The notes below the pieces were generated by a model. That model made no database searches, was not told where the DNA came from, and saw only the letters and a list, made by a program, of their open reading frames with translations. From contig NZ_JH584235.1 of assembly GCF_000241465.1 (NCBI RefSeq), positions 1,039,256 to 1,103,255 on the forward strand: 64,000 bases of DNA, given 5' to 3'. A program made the translations under genes and the position numbers. Below are positions 58,217-64,000 of this stretch, one piece after another. Source of the DNA: Sphingomonas echinoides ATCC 14820 (GTDB lineage Bacteria > Pseudomonadota > Alphaproteobacteria > Sphingomonadales > Sphingomonadaceae). Position 1 is the stretch's first letter. Each line of letters begins with the position of its first letter.

Positions 58217-58804
58217 TTATGCCGCCTTCTTTTCGGTGTCAGCGTCTTCGATCGGGAACGGGAAACCGAACAAACGGAGCAGCTCGCGCGCTTCCTCGTC
58301 GGTCTTCGCCGTGGTTGCCACGATCACGTCCAGGCCACGAATCTTGTCGATCCGGTCATAGCTGATTTCCGGGAACACCAGCTGTTCCTTCAGGCCGCAG
58401 GCATAGTTGCCGCGTCCGTCGAACGACTTGGGGTTGAGCCCGCGGAAATCGCGAACGCGGGGAAGCGCGATCGTGATGAAACGGTCCAGGAATTCGTACA
58501 TGCGCTCACGGCGAAGGGTGACCTTCACGCCGATCGGCATGCCTTCGCGCAGCTTGAACTGTGCAATCGACTTCTTGGCCTTGGTCACGACGGGCTTCTG
58601 CCCTGCGATCAATTCCATTTCGCCAAAGGCCTGATCGACCTTCTTCTTGTCCTGCGTGGCTTCGCCAACGCCCATGTTCAGCACGATCTTGTCGATGCGC
58701 GGAACTTCCATGGCGTTCTTGTAGCCGAACTTCTCGGTCATCGCCTTGACGATCTTGTCGTCATAGATGCCCTTCATCCGGGGCTTGTAAGCTGCATCAG
58801 CCAT
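58217..58804 (-). CDS. rplE: 50S ribosomal protein L5
   Basis: 195 residues: '[20 protein letters not shown]', '[20 protein letters not shown]', '[20 protein letters not shown]', '[20 protein letters not shown]'. The ATG at 58804 overlaps the last codons of rplX by eight bases; an upstream in-frame start at 58834 lies deeper in rplX and is not conserved. Confidence 0.98.
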   Translation of the reverse strand: MADAAYKPRMKGIYDDKIVKAMTEKFGYKNAMEVPRIDKIVLNMGVGEATQDKKKVDQAFGEMELIAGQKPVVTKAKKSIAQFKLREGMPIGVKVTLRRERMYEFLDRFITIALPRVRDFRGLNPKSFDGRGNYACGLKEQLVFPEISYDRIDKIRGLDVIVATTAKTDEEARELLRLFGFPFPIEDADTEKKAA

Positions 58805-59114
58805 CGATCTTGTCTCCGGTCTTGACCGCAACACGGACTTTCTTGCCGTCCTGGGTCTCGAAACGAACGCGCGTGGGCTTGCCGTCGGCGGTCACGTGAG
58901 CGACCTTGGAGACGTGCAGCGGCGCTTCGGCGCGCTTCAGGCCACCCTGCGGGTCACCCTGGCTCGGCTTTACGTGGCGAACGGCAACGTTCACGCCCGC
59001 AACGACGACCTTGCCGTCCTTGGGGAGTGCCATCGTGACTTCACCGGTCTTGCCCTTGTCCTTGCCGGACAGAACGATGACGCGGTCGCCCTTCTTGATC
59101 TTTGCGGTCGCCAT
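58797..59114 (-). CDS. rplX: 50S ribosomal protein L24
   Basis: 105 residues. The KOW motif is in '[20 protein letters not shown]', followed by '[20 protein letters not shown]'. Its start overlaps the stop codon of rplN by one base, and its end overlaps rplE by eight bases. Confidence 0.99.
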   Translation of the reverse strand: MATAKIKKGDRVIVLSGKDKGKTGEVTMALPKDGKVVVAGVNVAVRHVKPSQGDPQGGLKRAEAPLHVSKVAHVTADGKPTRVRFETQDGKKVRVAVKTGDKIDG

Positions 59115-59482
59115 TACAGCACCTCCGGCGCGAGACTGATGATCTTCATGTGCTTCTTGCCGCGCAGTTCGCGAACCACTGGGCCAAAGATACGGGTGCC
59201 GATCGGCTCCTCATTCTTGTTGACCAGCACGGCTGCGTTCGAATCGAAGCGGATCACCGACCCGTCGGCGCGGCGAATGTCCTTCGCCGTACGCACGATG
59301 ACGGCACGGTGCACGTCGCCCTTCTTCACGCGACCGCGCGGTGCGGCCTCCTTCACGCTGACGACGATGATGTCGCCAACGCCTGCAACACGACGCTTGG
59401 ACCCGCCAAGCACCTTGATGCACATAACCCGCTTCGCGCCGCTATTGTCAGCGACCTCGAGATTGGATTGCATCTGGATCAT
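59114..59482 (-). CDS. rplN: 50S ribosomal protein L14
   Basis: 122 residues: '[20 protein letters not shown]', '[20 protein letters not shown]', '[20 protein letters not shown]'. First gene of the classical spc unit, following rpsQ after an 82-base gap that shows no clear promoter. Confidence 0.99.
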   Translation of the reverse strand: MIQMQSNLEVADNSGAKRVMCIKVLGGSKRRVAGVGDIIVVSVKEAAPRGRVKKGDVHRAVIVRTAKDIRRADGSVIRFDSNAAVLVNKNEEPIGTRIFGPVVRELRGKKHMKIISLAPEVL

Positions 59483-59564
59483 AGATCCGCTTCCTTCTCA
59501 TCTGGGGCCGATACCGACCGGACCCCGCCTCGATCAATGGAGCCGCGCGAACGCGGCCCCGCTC

Positions 59565-59837
59565 TTATGCGTCGACGTCGACCCGGTCCGGCGTCGCGTG
59601 GGTGTTGACCCGATCGATCACCTTCCAGGTCTTCAGCTTGGAAATCGGCGCGGTCTCTTCGATCCGCACGGTCTCGCCCTGCTTGAACTCATTGCCCTCG
59701 TCATGGGCATGATACTTCTTCGTACGGCGGATGATCTTGCCATAGAGCGCGTGCTTGACCTTACGCTCCACGTTCACGACCACCGTCTTGTCGCCCTTGT
59801 CGGAGACGATCAGCCCCGTCAGCACGCGCTTTGGCAT
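59565..59837 (-). CDS. rpsQ: 30S ribosomal protein S17
   Basis: 90 residues: '[20 protein letters not shown]', '[20 protein letters not shown]', '[20 protein letters not shown]'. Last gene of the S10 unit in the order rpsC-rplP-rpmC-rpsQ. Confidence 0.99.
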   Translation of the reverse strand: MPKRVLTGLIVSDKGDKTVVVNVERKVKHALYGKIIRRTKKYHAHDEGNEFKQGETVRIEETAPISKLKTWKVIDRVNTHATPDRVDVDA

Positions 59838-59847
59838 GTCTAAATCC

Positions 59848-60066
59848 TTACTTTGCCGCAGTGTCGCGCGAACGCGCGGACTGCAGGGTCTTGATGCGAG
59901 CGATGTCGCGACGGACTTCCTTGACCCGGCTCGGCTTTTCGAGCTGGTTGGTCGCGGCCTGGAAACGGAGGTTGAACGCCTCGCGCTTCAGGTTGCCGAG
60001 CTCTTCGCCCAGCTGGTCCTCGGTCTTCGCCTTGAGGTCGGAGCGACGCGTGTCGATCTTCGCCAT
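59848..60066 (-). CDS. rpmC: 50S ribosomal protein L29
   Basis: 72 residues: '[20 protein letters not shown]', '[20 protein letters not shown]' and '[18 protein letters not shown]'. ATG 60066 lies one base after the rplP stop; an open frame to 60108 continues inside rplP and is not conserved. Confidence 0.98.
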   Translation of the reverse strand: MAKIDTRRSDLKAKTEDQLGEELGNLKREAFNLRFQAATNQLEKPSRVKEVRRDIARIKTLQSARSRDTAAK

Positions 60067-60067
60067 G

Positions 60068-60502
60068 TTATGCAACTCCCAGATGCGAGGTGTCGCCGAG
60101 ACGGGCAACGACCTTCACCTTGATCGGCAGCTTCATCGCTGCACGGCTGAACGCCATGGCCGCGATGTCGCCCGGAACGCCGTCCAGTTCGAACAGGATA
60201 CGGCCGGGCTTGACGCGGGCTGCCCAATATTCCGGCGAACCCTTGCCCTTACCCATGCGGACTTCGGCGGGCTTGCCCGAGACGGGAACGTCCGGGAAAA
60301 CGCGGATCCACAAACGGCCCTGGCGCTTGATGTGACGCGTGATCGCGCGGCGAGCCGCCTCGATCTGGCGTGCGGTGAGACGATCCGGCTCCATCGCCTT
60401 CAGGCCGTACGACCCGAAGTTGAGCGTGGTGCCACCCTTGGCGTCGCCATGGATGCGGCCCTTGAAGGCCTTGCGGAACTTGGTCTTTTTCGGTTGCAGC
60501 AT
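60068..60502 (-). CDS. rplP: 50S ribosomal protein L16
   Basis: 144 residues: '[20 protein letters not shown]', '[20 protein letters not shown]', '[20 protein letters not shown]', '[20 protein letters not shown]'. Complete; ten bases after rpsC. Confidence 0.99.
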   Translation of the reverse strand: MLQPKKTKFRKAFKGRIHGDAKGGTTLNFGSYGLKAMEPDRLTARQIEAARRAITRHIKRQGRLWIRVFPDVPVSGKPAEVRMGKGKGSPEYWAARVKPGRILFELDGVPGDIAAMAFSRAAMKLPIKVKVVARLGDTSHLGVA

Positions 60503-60512
60503 GATCTATTCC

Positions 60513-61213
<701 letters not shown>

Positions 61214-61214
<1 letters not shown>

Positions 61215-61591
61215 TATGCTTCTTCCTGCTCGCGCACGACGATGCGCAGACGGCTGAACGGCTTGAGGATGCGCGTCGACTTGCCACGACCGCGGGTCGC
61301 GAAGCGCTTCATCACGATCGACTTGCCAACCGAAGCCTCTGCGACGACGAGCGAGTCGACGTCGAGATTGTGGTTGTTCTCGGCATTGGCGATGGCGGAT
61401 GCCAGCACCTTGCGCGCGTCAACCGCCATGCCCTTGGTCGAGAACTGCAGGATGTTCATCGCATCGCCGACCTTCTTGCCGCGGATCAATGCCGCGACGA
61501 GGCCGAGCTTCTGCGCGGAACCACGGATTTGCGTGCCGACCGACAGCGCCTCGTTATCCGCCACGCGGCGGGGAGCTTTTGCCTTAGCCAT
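61214..61591 (-). CDS. rplV: 50S ribosomal protein L22
   Basis: 125 residues: '[20 protein letters not shown]', '[20 protein letters not shown]', '[20 protein letters not shown]'. Overlaps rpsS upstream and rpsC downstream by one base each. Confidence 0.99.
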
Positions 61592-61866
61592 TAGCGCTTG
61601 CCCTTCTTGTCCGCGGCATGGCCGGGGAAATAGCGCGTCGGCGCGAACTCGCCGAGCTTCATGCCCACCATGTCCTCGTTGACAGAAACCGGCACGAACT
61701 TGCGGCCGTTATAGACGCTGAAGGTCAGGCCAACGAACTGCGGCAGGATCGTCGAGCGGCGCGACCAGGTCTTGATCGCACCACGCGCGTTGGTTTCCTG
61801 CGCGGTTTCTGCCTTCTTCAGCAGGTGAAGGTCCACGAACGGACCCTTCCAGACGGAACGAGCCAT
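61591..61866 (-). CDS. rpsS: 30S ribosomal protein S19
   Basis: 91 residues: '[20 protein letters not shown]', '[20 protein letters not shown]', '[20 protein letters not shown]', '[20 protein letters not shown]'. Complete; three bases after rplB. Confidence 0.99.
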   Translation of the reverse strand: MARSVWKGPFVDLHLLKKAETAQETNARGAIKTWSRRSTILPQFVGLTFSVYNGRKFVPVSVNEDMVGMKLGEFAPTRYFPGHAADKKGKR

Positions 61867-61869
61867 CGT

Positions 61870-62721
61870 TTAGCCCTTCTTCTTGGCGTGACGGCTGCGG
61901 ATAATCATCTTGTCCGTCGCCTTGTTATGACGGGTGCGCGCACCCTTGGTCGGCTTGCCCCACGGGGTAACCGGATGACGGCCGCCCGAGGTCCGGCCTT
62001 CACCACCGCCGTGCGGATGGTCGACCGGGTTCTTGGCGACGCCGCGCGTCAGCGGGCGGATGCCCAACCAGCGATTGCGACCCGCCTTGGCGAGGTTGGT
62101 GTTGCCGTTGTCGGGGTTCGAAACCGCGCCAACCGTCGCCATGCAATTGGCGTGGATGTAACGCTGCTCGCCCGAGTTGAGGCGGACCATGACCATGCCC
62201 TTGTCGCGACCGACGACCTGCACATAGGTGCCGGCCGACCGTGCGAGCTGACCGCCCTTGCCCGGCTTCATCTCGACGTTGTGGACGATCGTGCCGACCG
62301 GCATCTGGCCCAGTTCCATCGCATTGCCCGGCTTCACGTCGGTCTTCTTGTCCGCGATCACCTTGTCGCCAACGGCGAGGCGCTGCGGCGCAATGATGTA
62401 CGCAACGTTTTCCTTGCCATCGGCGGTCTGACCATAATTGATCAGCGCGATGAAGGCAGTGCGGTTGGGATCATATTCGATCCGCTCGACCACGCCATCG
62501 ACGCCCCAGTTACGGCGCTTGAAGTCGATGATGCGGTAGCGCTGCTTGTGGCCGCCGGCGATGCCGCGCGAGGTCACATGGCCCTTGTTGTTGCGCCCGC
62601 CGGTCTTGCGCTTGCCTTCGGTCAGCGCCTTGACGGGGCCGCCCTTGTGCAGGCCGGAACGGTCGACGAGGATGAGACCGCGTCGTGCCGGGCTGGTCGG
62701 ATTATAATGCTTCAATGCCAT
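61870..62721 (-). CDS. rplB: 50S ribosomal protein L2
   Basis: 283 residues. '[20 protein letters not shown]', '[20 protein letters not shown]', '[20 protein letters not shown]' and the peptidyl-transferase-centre region '[20 protein letters not shown]' with the conserved His. Complete and of normal length. Confidence 0.99.
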   Translation of the reverse strand: MALKHYNPTSPARRGLILVDRSGLHKGGPVKALTEGKRKTGGRNNKGHVTSRGIAGGHKQRYRIIDFKRRNWGVDGVVERIEYDPNRTAFIALINYGQTADGKENVAYIIAPQRLAVGDKVIADKKTDVKPGNAMELGQMPVGTIVHNVEMKPGKGGQLARSAGTYVQVVGRDKGMVMVRLNSGEQRYIHANCMATVGAVSNPDNGNTNLAKAGRNRWLGIRPLTRGVAKNPVDHPHGGGEGRTSGGRHPVTPWGKPTKGARTRHNKATDKMIIRSRHAKKKG

Positions 62722-62725
62722 CGGA

Positions 62726-63037
62726 TCAGATCCCCGTCGTCACGTCGATGGACTGGCCGTCCTTCAACGTCACGATCGCCTTCTTGATGTCGGAGCGGGT
62801 GTAGGGCGCGCCCTTCCACTTCTTGGTCTTGCCCTTCTGGACGATCGTGTTCACGCCCAGGACGGTCACGTCGAACAGCGCCTCGACCGCAGCCTTGATC
62901 TGCGGCTTGGTCGCGTCGTTGGTGACCTTGAAGACGACCGCGTTATGCTCGCTGAGCAAAGTGGCCTTTTCGGTGATGTGCGGTGCGACGATCACGTCAT
63001 AATGACGCGCGTCGATCGCGGCTTTCTGCTTAGCCAT
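62726..63037 (-). CDS. rplW: 50S ribosomal protein L23
   Basis: 103 residues: '[20 protein letters not shown]', '[20 protein letters not shown]', '[20 protein letters not shown]'. Its start overlaps the end of rplD by eight bases. It forms the exit-site docking protein for trigger factor and SRP. Confidence 0.99.
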   Translation of the reverse strand: MAKQKAAIDARHYDVIVAPHITEKATLLSEHNAVVFKVTNDATKPQIKAAVEALFDVTVLGVNTIVQKGKTKKWKGAPYTRSDIKKAIVTLKDGQSIDVTTGI

Positions 63038-63668
63038 TGAAGCGCGCCTCCAGCATTTCGACGGCAGCGCGGGTCAGGACCAGCGTGTCGTGCTTAAGGA
63101 TGTCATAGACGTTGGCACCGGCGGCCGGCATCACGTTGATCGTGTGCAGGTTGCCCGCTGCCAGCGCGAAGCTGGTCTCGACCGCTGCGCCGTCAATGAC
63201 GAGCGCGGTCTTGCCCCACCCTCCATCTGGGCCGAGCTTTGCCCAGTCCGCGATCAGCGTTTTGGTCTTGCTCTCGGCGACCGTCAGGCTGTCCATGACA
63301 ACCAGCGTGCCTGCCTGAGCGTGGCTCGACAGCGCCATCTTCAGACCGAGCGCGCGAACCTTCTTGTTCAAACCGGGGTTGAAGTCGCGGGTCCGCTGAC
63401 CATGCGCCTTACCACCGCCGACGAAGATCGGAGCGCGGCGATCGCCGTGACGTGCCGTACCACCGCCCTTCTGGCGACCGAACTTCTTACCGGTGCGAGC
63501 AACGTCAGCGCGCTCACGCGTGCCGCTTGCGGTCGCGCGACGCTTTTCGAGCTGCCAGGTGACAACGCGGTGCAGGATGTCGGCGCGCGGATCGAGGCCG
63601 AAGACCTCATCGTTGAGCTCGATGTCCGCGCCTGCGGTGTCGGCGAAGGATTGAACCTTGACCTTCAT
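63030..63668 (-). CDS. rplD: 50S ribosomal protein L4
   Basis: 212 residues: '[20 protein letters not shown]', '[20 protein letters not shown]', '[20 protein letters not shown]'. In E. coli L4 represses the S10 operon; the leader lies outside this window. Confidence 0.99.
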   Translation of the reverse strand: MKVKVQSFADTAGADIELNDEVFGLDPRADILHRVVTWQLEKRRATASGTRERADVARTGKKFGRQKGGGTARHGDRRAPIFVGGGKAHGQRTRDFNPGLNKKVRALGLKMALSSHAQAGTLVVMDSLTVAESKTKTLIADWAKLGPDGGWGKTALVIDGAAVETSFALAAGNLHTINVMPAAGANVYDILKHDTLVLTRAAVEMLEARFNG

Positions 63669-63670
63669 GT

Positions 63671-64000
63671 TCAGCCCTCCTGGCCGTCGGTCGCGTCCAC
63701 GGTCGCGACGTCAGCAGGCGTCTCGGCGGGAGCGGTGTCGTTGTTGTTGGCGACCTGCTTCAGGCCGGCGGGATACGGCGCATCGGCGTGACGCGCGACC
63801 TTCACCGAATCCTTGACGAGCAGCCAGCCACCCTTCGAGCCAGGGACCGAACCCTTGACGAAGATGAGGCCACGCTCGACGTCGGTCGAAACGATTTCGA
63901 GATTTTGCTGGGTGCGGTTCTTGTCGCCCATGTGCCCGGCCATCTTCTTGTTCTTGAAGACCTTACCCGGATCCTGACGCTGACCGGTCGAACCCAGCGA
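63671..64000 (-). CDS. rplC: 50S ribosomal protein L3, C-terminal part
   Basis: The frame is open to the window edge, and 110 C-terminal codons are present. They include '[20 protein letters not shown]', '[20 protein letters not shown]' and '[20 protein letters not shown]', which identify L3. The N-terminus lies beyond 64000, so an apparent ATG at 63943 is internal. A tail rich in Ala, Thr, Asp and Glu follows the conserved part, an extension of the kind seen in alphaproteobacterial L3. Confidence 0.97.
   Translation of the reverse strand, partial: SLGSTGQRQDPGKVFKNKKMAGHMGDKNRTQQNLEIVSTDVERGLIFVKGSVPGSKGGWLLVKDSVKVARHADAPYPAGLKQVANNNDTAPAETPADVATVDATDGQEG

Overview
The window is high-GC, densely coded DNA from an alphaproteobacterium, most likely a member of the Sphingomonadaceae (Sphingomonas, Sphingobium or Novosphingobium type). 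The reasons are the S10-spc-alpha ribosomal gene order, the zinc-finger adenylate kinase, the abundance of Rieske oxygenases, short-chain dehydrogenases and TonB-dependent receptors, and short GC-rich palindromes between genes. The genus is an inference from gene content; no marker was compared.

Region 1 (1-10243) holds the end of an alpha/beta hydrolase, an exported metallo-beta-lactamase-fold hydrolase and a cofactor-free haloperoxidase-like hydrolase. A signalling block follows: a periplasmic beta-propeller histidine kinase, a stand-alone peptidase M17 N-terminal-domain protein, a NarL-type response regulator, an AraC-type regulator and a PAS hybrid histidine kinase.

Region 2 (10268-42431) is a catabolic island of about 32 kb. 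Its left part has two zinc-independent MDR oxidoreductases, a Rieske ferredoxin, three Rieske oxygenase alpha subunits, three NTF2/SnoaL-fold proteins, two ThuA-like proteins, seven SDRs, an acyl-CoA synthetase and a TonB-dependent receptor. Its right part is a LuxR-type regulator followed by a tightly packed ten-gene operon: DUF35 OB-fold protein, thiolase-like protein, acyl-CoA dehydrogenase, E1alpha, E1beta and E2 of an acetoin/2-oxoacid dehydrogenase-like complex, VOC protein, a second acyl-CoA dehydrogenase, an ACAD11/LvaA-type kinase and a CYP101-like P450. A divergent acyl-CoA dehydrogenase flanks it. Taken together this looks like uptake (TonB), oxygenation (P450, Rieske), alcohol/ketone interconversion (SDRs), CoA activation, side-chain or ring-cleavage beta-oxidation and final C-C cleavage of a cyclic hydrophobic compound, possibly a terpenoid or steroid-like molecule. 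The substrate is not determined by the sequence.

Region 3 (42447-47348) holds housekeeping genes: guaA, a PRMT-like methyltransferase and an exported prolyl oligopeptidase.

Region 4 (47520-64000), all on the minus strand, is the ribosomal superoperon, from rplC (cut by the window edge) to rplQ. It ends in a strong Rho-independent terminator. A complete OmpR-type two-component system lies between adk and rpsM. Palindromic repeats or terminator-like hairpins lie in the rpmD-rplO, rplO-secY and rpoA-rplQ gaps.
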